NCBI GenBank assembly: GCA_022819805.1
Contig: JAJEGO010000034.1
Span: forward strand, 1-32,149
DNA from: Candidatus Dadabacteria bacterium
Lineage (GTDB): Bacteria; Desulfobacterota_D; UBA1144; Nemesobacterales; Nemesobacteraceae
Length of the DNA stretch: 32,149 bases
Reading direction: 5' to 3'
Shown one piece after another: positions 22,807-32,027 of the stretch. The position numbers were made by a program, and so were the translations under genes. The notes under the pieces are model-generated. The model had not been told where the DNA came from. It made no database searches and saw only the letters and a program-made list of their open reading frames with translations. Numbering within the stretch: the first letter of the stretch is position 1; each line of letters opens with the position of its first letter.

Positions 22807-23603
22807 GAGTGGCTCTCGCGACACTTGCCGCCATGTTCTTTGTTCTCTCCCTCGGAGATGCGGCGCTCGGAGAACCCTATTTTGACCAGAGGGAGAGGGG
22901 GTGGTTCTGGTACGAGCCCCTTCCGCTGCGCAAGGACGGGGCACGGCCCGGGAATCCCGAGGGACGGAGAACGGTAGAGCAGATAAGAAAAAGGGGGGAG
23001 GAGCTTTTTGAGACAGCGCTTCTGTTCCCGACAAGAGAAAACGTGAGGGCGTACATGGAGCATCAGAAGCGGGTGCTTGAGCGAAGCGAAGAGTTCGCGC
23101 AGGTGTGGAAGCGGGTTCTCTGGGAGACCCCCGCCCTTGACGCCACGGTCGACCATCCGGTGAGCGCCGCCGGGGCCGAGATATCGAGGAACCTAGAGAG
23201 AAGCGCGCGCGACCGGGTGATAGAGAGAATATCCCGCGTCGGGAAGCTCGTTTTCTTTTTCCGCTCGGACTGCCCGTTTTGCCGTGGGCAGGCGGAGGTA
23301 ATAAAAACGCTTGAGAGAAGACACGGAATCGGGGTTCTGGCGGCGTCGCTTGACGGAAAGGGGCTTTATCCCCTCTACACGAACTTCGTTAACGGCGCGG
23401 CGCAGGCCGCGCGCCTGGGAGTCGACCGGGTGCCGGCGCTTTTTCTTTTTGTCCCTTCGCGCTCGAAGATCGTCCGTATAGGCACGGGCTACCTCACCCT
23501 GGGCGAAATAAGGCGCAGGCTCCACGTGGTGGGAGAGGAAGTCCTGGGAACGGAGCGGGACGCGCGGAGAGATCTTCTCACGCTGAGCGGGGAGGAGAGA
23601 TGA
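22803..23603 (+). CDS. traF: TraF, thioredoxin-like periplasmic pilus assembly protein
   Basis: The 266-aa product has a signal peptide (LATLAAMFFVLSLGDAALG), the family opening RGWFWYEPLP and a thioredoxin-like domain with an intact C-P-F-C motif (Cys 157 and Cys 160, in RSDCPFCRGQ) and the cis-Pro segment VDRVPALFLF. Many F-type TraF proteins lack the second or both cysteines, so this one is probably redox active and may oxidise the many cysteines of TraN, TraH and TraU. ATGA overlaps occur at both ends. Confidence 0.92.
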   Translation: MRVALATLAAMFFVLSLGDAALGEPYFDQRERGWFWYEPLPLRKDGARPGNPEGRRTVEQIRKRGEELFETALLFPTRENVRAYMEHQKRVLERSEEFAQVWKRVLWETPALDATVDHPVSAAGAEISRNLERSARDRVIERISRVGKLVFFFRSDCPFCRGQAEVIKTLERRHGIGVLAASLDGKGLYPLYTNFVNGAAQAARLGVDRVPALFLFVPSRSKIVRIGTGYLTLGEIRRRLHVVGEEVLGTERDARRDLLTLSGEER

Positions 23604-25000
23604 GAAACCTTTTCCTGCCCGCAGCTTTTTTTCTTGTCCTTTCGCTCTTACCCACGGTCTGCCTGGCCGATCTCGGAGGGGAGGTTCGCGGCATGTTCGA
23701 CCGCCTCGGGCTTTCCGGAAGCGCCACCCCGTCCGGGGTCTACGAGGGACAGTCAAGGGGATTTGTCACGGGAGGGTCTCTCTCCGTCAGGCTTCCGAAC
23801 GAAACCGTGCAGCCTCTTTCCGTGAGCCTCCCCCACCTGCGCTCGGGATGCGGCGGGGTGGATCTTTTCCTGGGGGCAATCTCCTACATAAGCGCGGACG
23901 ACCTGATACGGAAGATGAAAACCATAGGGACTTCGTTTGCGAGCTACGCGTTCATGATGGCGCTTAAGACGCTGTGCTCCCCGTGCGAAAACATAATGGA
24001 GAAGCTCGAGGCCGCCTCGCGGGCCGCAAACTCCCTTAGCGTCGACACGTGCAGGGCCGGGGAGAGCCTTGCGGAGGGGATATTCGGGCAAGGGGGAATA
24101 ATCAGGGGAGAGCAGGCGGGGCGCTGCGCGTTTGTGGGAGTGAAGCAGTCCCTTTTCACAGACCCCGCCGAGGGGCTTTCGGAGTGCCGCACCCAAAGCG
24201 GGATAACGAGCACCGTCTCCGACATAAACGCGGGCTCCGTCGCGCAGGACAAGGAACTCGTAAAGCAGGTGAGAAACACCGTGTGGGAGGCGCTCCGGTC
24301 GATTCCCTCCTCCACGCTTACAAAGGAACAGAAAGAGCAGATAATGAGCGTCACGGGAACCTTCGTCACGACACGGACCCGCTCCGAGTACAAGCCCCCG
24401 ACCATAAGCCTCGAGTACCTGACGGGCGGCGGGGGCGCGGCCAGGGTCTACAGCTGCGGAACGGATCCCGACTGCACGGCCCCCGCGGCAGTGGCGGTCG
24501 GGGCGGGTTTCAAGCCGTTTACGGAACTTGTCTCGGAAAAACTCCTCGAGGCCCACGCGGCGATAGTCAACAACCGCCGCCCGCAGGACGAGACCGTGAG
24601 ATTCCTGGACGCCCTTCCCTTTCCCGCGTGGAAGCTTCTCTCTTCGGCGGGAGCGGTCGACCCCGAAATAGGCGGAACCTACGTCTCCGCGCTCGCAAGA
24701 CCGATAGCCGTGTTCTCGACGGCGGCGTGGCTTGAGCGGGCAACTCGGAACCTCTGGAGCGGGATCGGGAGTTCGGAGAGAAAGGGAACCCTCTCCGCCA
24801 TGGACCGCAAAAAGATCGCAGAGAGGATGAAGATGCTCCGGGAGGAGATCTCGCTTATGATGGAGCAGGAAAACACCAAGGTGGAGGAGCTTGTCTACGC
24901 GATCTCGATAATAGAGCACCTTGACTCCCGCTCCCCGGTCGTATTCGAGAGAAAAAGCCGAAAGAAGGCGGGCGACGAGGTGATCCAGGGTGCCGACTGA
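23600..25000 (+). CDS. traH: TraH, mating-pair / pilus assembly protein
   Basis: The 466-aa protein (F TraH 458 aa) has a signal peptide (LFLPAAFFLVLSLLPTVCLA). Conserved blocks are RSGCGGVDLFLGAISYISADDLI, LKTLCSPCENIMEKLEAAS, VDTCRAGESLAEGIFGQGG and a helical C-terminal region (KKIAERMKMLREEISLMMEQEN). TraH is a periplasmic or outer-membrane-associated component of the F pilus machine. The start overlaps traF (ATGA), and the last 11 nt overlap the GTG start of traG. Confidence 0.95.
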   Translation: MRNLFLPAAFFLVLSLLPTVCLADLGGEVRGMFDRLGLSGSATPSGVYEGQSRGFVTGGSLSVRLPNETVQPLSVSLPHLRSGCGGVDLFLGAISYISADDLIRKMKTIGTSFASYAFMMALKTLCSPCENIMEKLEAASRAANSLSVDTCRAGESLAEGIFGQGGIIRGEQAGRCAFVGVKQSLFTDPAEGLSECRTQSGITSTVSDINAGSVAQDKELVKQVRNTVWEALRSIPSSTLTKEQKEQIMSVTGTFVTTRTRSEYKPPTISLEYLTGGGGAARVYSCGTDPDCTAPAAVAVGAGFKPFTELVSEKLLEAHAAIVNNRRPQDETVRFLDALPFPAWKLLSSAGAVDPEIGGTYVSALARPIAVFSTAAWLERATRNLWSGIGSSERKGTLSAMDRKKIAERMKMLREEISLMMEQENTKVEELVYAISIIEHLDSRSPVVFERKSRKKAGDEVIQGAD

Positions 25001-27992
25001 AAAAACCGCCCGCGGCCTCTTCGGACTCGGTTTGCCGCTCGGCGTTGTCTTTTTCGCCGGGATTCTCTTTTTCCCGGATGTGGCCGGGGCCCAGACCTTC
25101 CAGATAGACACCTACGGAAACGGGCAGTTCATAGCCGAGGTGCTTAACTCCATAGCCATTCTCGCGGGCTCGGGCCTTCTTGGCCTCATACGCCTGGGAC
25201 TGGTCGCCGGCATACTGCTTGCCGTTCTGTCCTCGCTTTTCGGCGGCAGGATGATGCCGGGCCAGCAGTTCGCGCTCTCCCTGCTGATCTACATGATGCT
25301 TTTCGGGGTGAGGATAGACGTGGCGGTTTTCGACAGGGTGACCTCGTACACGCGCGTCGTATCCTCGGTGCCCGCGGGAGTGGGGGTGTTCGCCTGGGCT
25401 ACCTCGGGGATCGGAAGCGGTCTCACCCGGCTGATGGAAACGGCATTCTCGACCCCCGAAGCGCTTCGCTACTCGGAAAACGGGCTGCTTCGCGGCGCGG
25501 AGCTGATAAAGCGCTCGACCGCATTTACCGTCGCCGAGCCCCATCTGGCGAACACGATAAGCTCTTTTGTGAGGGAGTGCGGCCTGAAGGGCGTGACCTC
25601 GGGGCTGATAAGCCCGGACACCCTTGAGAAGTCAGCCGACCTTTTCTCTTCCATGGGCGTCGCGAACTACCGCTTTGTCGAACTTCACACAAACGTCGCC
25701 CTGCCCCCGGGTGCGTACGCGTCCCCGCCCAGCTCGGGGGACTGCTCCCCGGCCCCAAGGCCCGTACTCGCCTACTGCGGGGAAGCCCACGCGGGAATAA
25801 ACGCCTGCGTAAACGCCTACTATCCCGGGTGGGCGACGGAACTTGCCGAGGAATCGGGCTTCGTAAACCGCCAGACGGACACGGTCGACGCCGCGGGGTT
25901 CACCGAGGCGCTTCGGGAGTCGTACAGGGAGCTTGCCGGGATTTCCATGTCCGCAAAGGACATAATCATCCAGAACGCCATGATAAACAGCTATTCCCGC
26001 TCGGTTAAGTCGCTCGCGGTAGCGGGAGGATCGGAGGCCTCGCTTCTAAGTCTCTCCATAGCCGAGGCGCGGGCGAGGCAGAAAAACTCGTTTCTCGTCC
26101 TGGGGGAGATGGCGCGGCACACCCTGCCCTACATAAGGGGACTCCTCCAGGGAATGCTCTACGGCATATTCCCCGCGGTGATCTTCCTTGCCATGACACC
26201 GCTTGCGGCGCGGATAATCCCCGCCTACCTGATCGCGATGCTCTGGACCGAACTCTGGAATCCCATATACGCCATAGTGAACCTGTTCTCAAACCTCAAG
26301 CTGCAAAGAGCGCTTGAGCCCTACACAGACGGTGCCCTCACCGTGATCTCGAGAGGATCCGTCGTCCACGAGTCAGACATGGCGATGGCGGTCGCCGGAC
26401 TCGCCGCCACCATAGTCCCCATGATCGCCTACTACGTGGTCTCCGCGAGCCAGCACGCCGTGGTGGGAGCCGTGCAGCAGTTCATGGGACCCACCCAGTC
26501 GATCTCGACCCAGACGGCGGGGGCCTACGCCGCGGGGAACATATCGCTTGGAAACGTCTCGGTCGCGACAGGGCGTTACGACACGGTGACCGCCAACAAA
26601 TCAGACGTAGCGCGCGAGACCACGACGGGGAACCTCGCCCGCCGCTACGAGGACATCTACGAGCAGCCCGCCTCGAGAGTCGGGGGAATGCGGGTAACCG
26701 GGAGCGAGGGGATAAGGTTCGCGGCTAGGGAGGAGCTTTCAGACACCGTGCGGAACATGGAGGCGAGCCGGGAGGCCGTGACGGACTCGGCTACCGCGGC
26801 ATCCGCGCGGGTTTTCGGGGGATCCAGGGCCGCAACGGACGAGCGAAGCTACTCCGAGGTCCTCGGGCTCTCGGGCACTACCGGCGAGAAAAGGGATCTC
26901 TCCACGGTACTCTCCACCGCCGAGCAGCTCCAGAGCCGCTTCGGCCTGTCCCGCCAGGAGTCGCTTAAGATGTCGTGGGACACGGCGATGGTCTACGAGG
27001 CGGGAGCCAAGGCGGGAACTTCGGTCGGCCTTCCGGGCGGAGGGTCCGGGGAACTTTCGGCCGGAGCGGGGATAAGGGCGAGGGGCGTTCGGGAGACCGA
27101 CGCAAGCGCCGGCGAGAGGTACGAGGAGGCGAGGGAGTTCGCCTCGAGCTCGAACTCCGGGGTGAATTTCTCAAGGGCCTTTTCAGAACTTGAAAGCACG
27201 CTCACCTCGAAGCAGGCCCAGGAAAGTCTGCAGTTCACGGCCCGCGACTCGGAGGAGGCGAGGGCCGAGCTTCACTCCGCCAGAAGCTCGCTCAAGGACT
27301 ATTCCTCCCACCGGGAAAAAGCCAGGGCGTATTCCGAAGTGCTCTCGGGGGAGAGATCCTTCGGCGCGGGTCTTGAGAGGGAGTACACCCAGGCGGTGTT
27401 CTCCGATATGAGGGGGCAGGGGTATTCGGACAGCTATACCGCCAGGGGGCTTGCGGACCTTCGCGACGGAAGACACGACACCGGGGAGGCGGAAGCCGTT
27501 TCGGGGTCCATACACAGGGTCACGGGTCTTGAGGGACTCGTCGGCGCGGGTAGCGGCGCCAGGGAGTCGGTCGCCGCGATGCCCTCAGATGGCTACGGCC
27601 TTGGGGACGTCCACAGATTCGAGGTTGACGTGGAGCGATCCTTCGGGGAATACAGAAAGTCCGCCGCGGGGGCGGGCGGTGCAGGAATCGAGCCGACGCG
27701 AAGCTCGATAGAGGAGGATTCCGCGGCCATCAGGGAGCAGGTAGCCCGCGCGCGGGAACGGACCCGGGAAAGAATCGAAACCGACGGGACGGAGACCGCA
27801 GGGGATTTCGGGGCGGGGAGAGACGAGATATTCAAGGGCAGGGAATCTCTTCAACATTCAACTGAAGGGGTGCGGGAGCGTCTTGATAACGCCAAATCGG
27901 AGAGCCCTTCCCGGGAACAGAAAATGTCTGAAATCAGAAAGTCTATCGAGAGCAGCAGGGCGCAGCAGGAAAAAGATGACGGATCCGGCTGA
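24990..27992 (+). CDS. traG: TraG, inner-membrane mating-pair stabilisation / entry exclusion partner
   Basis: GTG 24990 is used as start, inside the end of traH. The 1000-aa protein (F TraG 938 aa) has a membrane-bound N-terminal half: an N-terminal hydrophobic segment and signal-like AGA, three membrane segments within 50-115, and further ones around 370-415 and 460-490. A Cys-containing periplasmic stretch (CGEAHAGINACVNAYYPGWA) lies near residue 265. From about residue 510 it is a long Ser/Ala/Glu-rich periplasmic domain with much helix. F TraG anchors pilus assembly through its N-terminus and supports mating-pair stability through its C-terminus. No traS or traT exclusion gene follows. 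Confidence 0.93.
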   Translation: MPTEKTARGLFGLGLPLGVVFFAGILFFPDVAGAQTFQIDTYGNGQFIAEVLNSIAILAGSGLLGLIRLGLVAGILLAVLSSLFGGRMMPGQQFALSLLIYMMLFGVRIDVAVFDRVTSYTRVVSSVPAGVGVFAWATSGIGSGLTRLMETAFSTPEALRYSENGLLRGAELIKRSTAFTVAEPHLANTISSFVRECGLKGVTSGLISPDTLEKSADLFSSMGVANYRFVELHTNVALPPGAYASPPSSGDCSPAPRPVLAYCGEAHAGINACVNAYYPGWATELAEESGFVNRQTDTVDAAGFTEALRESYRELAGISMSAKDIIIQNAMINSYSRSVKSLAVAGGSEASLLSLSIAEARARQKNSFLVLGEMARHTLPYIRGLLQGMLYGIFPAVIFLAMTPLAARIIPAYLIAMLWTELWNPIYAIVNLFSNLKLQRALEPYTDGALTVISRGSVVHESDMAMAVAGLAATIVPMIAYYVVSASQHAVVGAVQQFMGPTQSISTQTAGAYAAGNISLGNVSVATGRYDTVTANKSDVARETTTGNLARRYEDIYEQPASRVGGMRVTGSEGIRFAAREELSDTVRNMEASREAVTDSATAASARVFGGSRAATDERSYSEVLGLSGTTGEKRDLSTVLSTAEQLQSRFGLSRQESLKMSWDTAMVYEAGAKAGTSVGLPGGGSGELSAGAGIRARGVRETDASAGERYEEAREFASSSNSGVNFSRAFSELESTLTSKQAQESLQFTARDSEEARAELHSARSSLKDYSSHREKARAYSEVLSGERSFGAGLEREYTQAVFSDMRGQGYSDSYTARGLADLRDGRHDTGEAEAVSGSIHRVTGLEGLVGAGSGARESVAAMPSDGYGLGDVHRFEVDVERSFGEYRKSAAGAGGAGIEPTRSSIEEDSAAIREQVARARERTRERIETDGTETAGDFGAGRDEIFKGRESLQHSTEGVRERLDNAKSESPSREQKMSEIRKSIESSRAQQEKDDGSG

Positions 27993-28095
27993 TGTGACTA
28001 TAACACTTGAGAAGAATACCTTATACAGCTGTTATTATTCCCTGAAAAAGATTCATTCTTCCTTGCAAATCCCAAACACTATTTTCAATTTATAA
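27976..28095 (+). CDS. Possible 39-aa ORF overlapping the traG end
   Basis: ATG 27976 has AGGA 6 nt upstream and opens MTDPADVTITLEKNTLYSCY... to a TAA at 28095. The base composition falls sharply inside the frame. It may be a small gene coupled to traG or the truncated 5' end of a longer tra gene cut at the element boundary. Confidence 0.3.
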   Translation: MTDPADVTITLEKNTLYSCYYSLKKIHSSLQIPNTIFNL

Positions 28096-28190
28096 GGACA
28101 AGAAAAATTATAGAACCATATAAGAAACCAGAAAAAGAAAGGGGGGATTATAGGAACAAATGTTTAGGCATAGTCGGTCAGATTTTCCGG

Positions 28191-28403
28191 CTATTTTTCG
28201 TCAGCACTATCTTCGTTCGGTGGCTCCGGTGGTGATTCCTCGGCTGATTCCTCGGCTGATTCCTCTTCAGCTTTTGGTTGGTATCCGTACGTAACAGGTC
28301 CGTCCAGGATGGACTCATCCGTCTTAGGCGATTTGGGCTGATAACCCCTCTCGGTTGTTTCGATGTCTGAATTATCTGTCCGTGGTTTTTTATCTTGACT
28401 TAT
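28191..28403 (-). CDS. Small acidic protein, 70 aa, with apparent AUA start
   Basis: The frame is open from 28403 to TAG at 28191 and has coding character: a repeated GYQPK motif (ERGYQPKSPKT and YGYQPKAEEES), a run of ESAE repeats and an acidic proline-rich end. No ATG, GTG or TTG is available. A perfect AAGGAG (28416-28411) lies 7 nt before ATA at 28403, giving (M)SQDKKPRTDN.... The start therefore looks like a natural AUA initiator or a mutated ATG. The gene overlaps the end of the DUF6338-like gene by 14 nt, so the two form a coupled pair. I recall small GYQP-containing proteins beside DUF6338 genes elsewhere, but have not verified it. Confidence 0.55.
   Translation of the reverse strand: MSQDKKPRTDNSDIETTERGYQPKSPKTDESILDGPVTYGYQPKAEEESAEESAEESPPEPPNEDSADEK
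28234..28265. repeat. 12-bp tandem repeat (about 2.7 units) coding for ESAE units
   Basis: GATTCCTCGGCT is repeated at 28234 and 28246 with a partial third unit. It lies in frame within the acidic protein gene, so unit number can change without a frameshift. Confidence 0.7.
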
Positions 28404-29178
28404 TTTTTCGCTCCTTAGACCAAAGTTCTATCGTTTGAATCTGGCCTCCTACAATAAGAATACCTTTTCCATCCTCTGGAATACAATTGCTATTTTCATC
28501 AATTTTACAAACAGTCTCGATATAGACATCCCGCTCGGTTGGATCGGAAGATACAAAGGAATTTTTCCCAAGAAAACCTGCTATTTTGGTTCCGTCTTTT
28601 AAGGTAACAAGAACTTTCTGTTCACCCATGTTGTTGAACTTCCAGTCCCATGCAGATGGAATAGGATGTGCTGGGTTCAAGCCAATACATGTACCAACAC
28701 ACCTCAAAAAACGATAAAAAAATTGTTTCTGGACATCGTACCCCAGCAAAAACCCCGAAATTGCCGGCAACACAAACACAAGCAAAAGCCAGCCCAGCCA
28801 TTTTCCCTGGTCAGGCCCCTGGAGATACGGAACGGGGTTTACCACAAGCAGCACCAACGCATAATAGACACCGGAAACCGCCAAATAGGATAAAACAGGA
28901 TGCGGCGGGTTGAGTCTGCCGGTCAGGAACTGCGAACGCACAAACAAAATAATCATACCGGGAACCAACAATCCGATTACGGAGTAAAAGTTCTCCGGCG
29001 TGAACAGGGAAAGCGAAGATGATTGAGCCCAACCGCTAGTCGGAGACACAGTGATCAAAATCAGACTCAAAAATGAACCCAATAACAATAAATAAATACG
29101 TCGCATAACAACGGTGGCTAGTATTAATCGTGAAACAGGTTTCCAGATTGTAGTCAGATTTTTACGTGAAAAAACCAT
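28390..29178 (-). CDS. DUF6338-like membrane protein
   Basis: The 262-aa protein has four or so N-terminal hydrophobic segments (LLLLGSFLSLILITV, FYSVIGLLVPGMIILFV, YLAVSGVYYALVLLVV, WLGWLLLVFVLPAISGFLLG). A cytosolic C-terminal domain reads HPIPSAWDWKFNN...VLVTLKDGTKIAGFLGKNSFVSSDPTERDVYIETV. This P-x-A-W-D...V-T-L-K-D-G...S-F-x-S-S-x-P-x-x-R-D-x-Y pattern is that of DUF6338, whose function is unknown. Start is uncertain: ATG 29178 or ATG 29106 (MRRIYLLLLG, signal-like); neither has a clear Shine-Dalgarno sequence. It is AT-rich compared with its neighbours, suggesting transfer. Confidence 0.75.
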   Translation of the reverse strand: MVFSRKNLTTIWKPVSRLILATVVMRRIYLLLLGSFLSLILITVSPTSGWAQSSSLSLFTPENFYSVIGLLVPGMIILFVRSQFLTGRLNPPHPVLSYLAVSGVYYALVLLVVNPVPYLQGPDQGKWLGWLLLVFVLPAISGFLLGYDVQKQFFYRFLRCVGTCIGLNPAHPIPSAWDWKFNNMGEQKVLVTLKDGTKIAGFLGKNSFVSSDPTERDVYIETVCKIDENSNCIPEDGKGILIVGGQIQTIELWSKERKNKSR

Positions 29179-29191
29179 ATTAGTGGATCAG

Positions 29192-29223
29192 AATATACCA
29201 CAGTTAATTGGATGGCAACCAAT
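29192..29223 (-). promoter_or_regulatory. Weak promoter/operator candidate of the DUF6338 pair
   Basis: On the minus strand TATATT (29197-29192) follows TTGCCA (29218-29213) with a short 15-nt spacer. The -35 lies inside an ATTGG/CCAAT inverted repeat (29207-29211, 29219-29223). Confidence 0.28.
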
Positions 29224-29256
29224 CATAAGCAAAGCAAATTACCGGCACCCTCCCAC

Positions 29257-30720
29257 TCACGAACCGTGATATATGGAGAGAAAGGCGGTGTAGGTGAAAC
29301 CGAACTGCATTAGCAACAAAAAGGGAATCCAGATGAAAAACCCCATGTACAGTACATACGCCACCTGGACTGTGAAGAAAAGCGAGAGGACAACCTCGAA
29401 AAAGGTCGTAACTCCCCTCGAGGATACATACGCCGAGGTTCTCCAGCGGTCCTTGCGGTTCACGACGGCATACTTGGGCGTTCTCGCAAAGCCCGACGTC
29501 CTGCCCGCAACCGCCTCCAAGACGGCCTTGGCGTTGTTAACTGCTATGCCCGCCCCGACGCTTAGCGCAACGGGTATGTACTTGTAAAATCCCCGCGCCT
29601 CCGGTCCGTGAGCCTCCCCGACGGCAAGTATGTAAAATCTTATTATCGCGAAAGTGCCCACCGCCACCCCCGTAACGCTCGCTATGAAGAGGTCGTTTAG
29701 CCAGATGCGCTCCCAGAGGAAATTCATGGGTATTATGAGAACGATCGTGGCGAGCAGGAAGAGGTAGCTGAAGTTGCCGAGGAGATGAAATACGCTCTCG
29801 GCCTTCACCTTAAACGGAATCTTCGGATGGCCGAGCACCGAGGGCAGAAGCTTGACGGCCGTCTGGATCCCTCCCTTAACCCACCTGTGCTGCTGTATCT
29901 TAAAGGCGTTCATGTCCACCGGAAGCTCAGCGTCAGACACCACGTCGGGCAGGTAGACGGCGCGCCACCCGTTTATCTGCGCCCTGTAGCTGAGGTCAAG
30001 ATCCTCCGTGAGGGTGTCGTGCTGCCATCCTCCGCTCTGCTCGATGCATTTTTTGCGGATCACCCCAGCGGTGCCGTTGAAGTTAAGGAAGAGGCCGTTT
30101 CCGTGGCGCGCGGCCTGCTCGATTACGAAATGGCCGTCAAGAAGCACGGACTGGGCCTTTGTGAGAAGCGAGTAGTCGCGGTTAAGATGCCCCCACCTTG
30201 TCTGCACTATTCCGACCCCGGGGTCCTCGAAGCACGGCACGGTCTTTCGGAGAAAATCCCGCGGGGGAACGAAATCCGCGTCGAAAACAGCGAGGAACTC
30301 CCCGCTTGCCTCGGCGCAGCCCGCGGCAAGCGCCCCGGCCTTGTACCCCTCCCTGGTCCCCCTCCGGATATGCTTTATGTCAAACCCGGCCGCCCGGAGC
30401 TCCTCCGCGCAATGCGCCGCTATGCGGCTTGTGTCGTCGGTTGAGTCGTCAAGCACCTGCACCTCGAGCAGATCCCTCGGGTAGTCGATCCCGCAGACCG
30501 CCCGCATCAGCCTTTCGGTGACGTACATCTCGTTATAGACGGGCAGCTGCACCGTAACGCGCGGAAGAAAGCCCTCTCCCGCGGGAGCGGCGGCGCGGCG
30601 CGCCTTCTTCGCCCTCGAGTAGAGACCGACCAGGTAGTAGCGGTGAAGGCCGAATATGCAGAGAAAAACAGAAGAGACAATGTAAAGCAGGGTGCAAAAG
30701 TACTTAAGGAGATCAAACAC
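29257..30720 (-). CDS. Processive family 2 glycosyltransferase (cellulose synthase-like)
   Basis: The 487-aa protein has an N-terminal membrane helix, a cytosolic GT2 domain and about four C-terminal membrane segments. All processive GT2 motifs are present: DD (91-92), DAD (147-149), TED (238-240) and QQHRW (276-280). Closest known type is the CESA/CSLA-like group that makes beta-linked polysaccharides or glycolipids; the sugar cannot be told. GTG 30720 is chosen because AAGAGG lies 8 nt upstream. It follows dapL by 36 nt on the same strand with no terminator, so they are co-transcribed. The GC-rich composition suggests host chromosome. Confidence 0.9.
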   Translation of the reverse strand: MFDLLKYFCTLLYIVSSVFLCIFGLHRYYLVGLYSRAKKARRAAAPAGEGFLPRVTVQLPVYNEMYVTERLMRAVCGIDYPRDLLEVQVLDDSTDDTSRIAAHCAEELRAAGFDIKHIRRGTREGYKAGALAAGCAEASGEFLAVFDADFVPPRDFLRKTVPCFEDPGVGIVQTRWGHLNRDYSLLTKAQSVLLDGHFVIEQAARHGNGLFLNFNGTAGVIRKKCIEQSGGWQHDTLTEDLDLSYRAQINGWRAVYLPDVVSDAELPVDMNAFKIQQHRWVKGGIQTAVKLLPSVLGHPKIPFKVKAESVFHLLGNFSYLFLLATIVLIIPMNFLWERIWLNDLFIASVTGVAVGTFAIIRFYILAVGEAHGPEARGFYKYIPVALSVGAGIAVNNAKAVLEAVAGRTSGFARTPKYAVVNRKDRWRTSAYVSSRGVTTFFEVVLSLFFTVQVAYVLYMGFFIWIPFLLLMQFGFTYTAFLSIYHGS

Positions 30721-30756
30721 TCTTAAAACCTCTTGTCGGTAAAGACCCGGCCGCCC

Positions 30757-31923
30757 CTACGGCCTGAAATTCGCTATCCTCTCGGCCGCCTGCTCTATCC
30801 TCGCGGTGTCAAACGTCACTGACACCCTGGCGTAGCCCTCGCCGCAGTCCCCGAAACCGTTTCCGGGGGTGACCACCACCCCGGCCTCAGAGAGCATCCT
30901 CGCGCAGAAATCTGAAGACGTCATCCCCTCGGGAACCTCAAACCACACGTAGAAGGTGGCCTCGGGACGGGTGTAGCTTATGCCCGCCTTCTCAAGGCCG
31001 CGGCAGAATATCTCAAGGCGCTCCCTGTAGACCTCCTTTCTCTCCTCAAGCCCCACGGAGCTGTTGCGAAGCGCCGTTATCCCCGCCACCTGGACCGCCT
31101 GGAAAACCCCCGAGTCTATGTTCGTCTTTATCTTCCCGAGGCCCGCCACGGCCTTTTCGTTCCCCGCGGCAAACGCGAGGCGCCACCCGGTCATGCTGAA
31201 GGTCTTGGACAGGGAGTGGAACTCGATTCCCACATCCATAGCCCCCGGTATCTCAAGGAAGCTGAGCGGATTCTTGCCGTAAAACGCTATCTCCGTGTAG
31301 GCGGCGTCGTGGCAGATGAGCACGTTGTTTTCCCGGGCGAAATCGACCACCTCACGGAAAAACCCCTCGTTCGCTAAAACGGTGGTCGGGTTGTTCGGAT
31401 AGTTAAGGAACATCATTACGGACTTTCGAACCACGGGCCCCGGGATCGCGTCAAGATCGGGAAAAAAGCCGTTTTCCTTAAGAAGCGGCATCGGGTAGGG
31501 AACCCCTCCCGCAAACGTCGTCGAAACCGGGTACACGGGGTATCCCGGGTCGGGCACAAGCGCCACGTCCCCCGGGTCAAGAAACGCGAGAGGCGCGTGG
31601 GCTATCCCTTCCTTCGAGCCTATAAGCGTGACCACCTCCCTTGCGGGATCGAGAGTGACTCCGAAGCGCTCGGAGTACCACTCGGCCGCGGCCTCCCGAA
31701 AAGACGGCATCCCAACGTAAGAGGGGTAGCGGTGGTGCTCCGGCGACCCGGCGGCCTCGCGAAGCGACTCCACTATGTGCCCAGGCGTCGGTATGTCCGG
31801 GTCTCCCACTCCGAGGTCGATCACGTCGACCCCCTTCTCCACAAGCTCGTCCTTTTTCCTGTCGATCTCGGCGAAAAGGTAAGGGGGCAGCTCCTCGATT
31901 CTCTTTGCCCATTTGATTTCCAT
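30757..31923 (-). CDS. dapL: LL-diaminopimelate aminotransferase-like PLP enzyme
   Basis: The 388-aa fold-type I aminotransferase has the DapL-like start WAKRIEELPPYLFAEIDRKK, the G-x-G-D-P-D-I-P-T-P loop at 38-47, NYPNNPT (174-180), D206 and Y209 for the cofactor, the PLP lysine K240 in SLSKTFSMTGWR, and a C-terminal ARVSVTF segment with the substrate carboxylate Arg. DapL converts tetrahydrodipicolinate to LL-diaminopimelate for lysine and peptidoglycan. Other members of this subgroup use different amino acids, so the substrate is likely but not proven. ATG 31923 has GGAGG 8 nt upstream. Confidence 0.85.
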   Translation of the reverse strand: MEIKWAKRIEELPPYLFAEIDRKKDELVEKGVDVIDLGVGDPDIPTPGHIVESLREAAGSPEHHRYPSYVGMPSFREAAAEWYSERFGVTLDPAREVVTLIGSKEGIAHAPLAFLDPGDVALVPDPGYPVYPVSTTFAGGVPYPMPLLKENGFFPDLDAIPGPVVRKSVMMFLNYPNNPTTVLANEGFFREVVDFARENNVLICHDAAYTEIAFYGKNPLSFLEIPGAMDVGIEFHSLSKTFSMTGWRLAFAAGNEKAVAGLGKIKTNIDSGVFQAVQVAGITALRNSSVGLEERKEVYRERLEIFCRGLEKAGISYTRPEATFYVWFEVPEGMTSSDFCARMLSEAGVVVTPGNGFGDCGEGYARVSVTFDTARIEQAAERIANFRP

Positions 31924-32027
31924 GTAAAATCCTCCAGCGGATAGATAGGCCTTAACGGAGCATTTAGACTAACTTAACGGTGTCAAATGGGCAAGTGTTT
32001 CCGTGCGGGGTGTTAGTAATAAACTAA

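Noticed and set aside
23753-25111. Long minus-strand frame of 452 codons opposite traH
   Set aside because: High-GC antisense shadow; Arg/Gly/Pro/His-rich with no domain, while traH is clear on the plus strand.
28234-28265. CRISPR-like repeat
   Set aside because: 12-bp units are contiguous without spacers and code for ESAE repeats.
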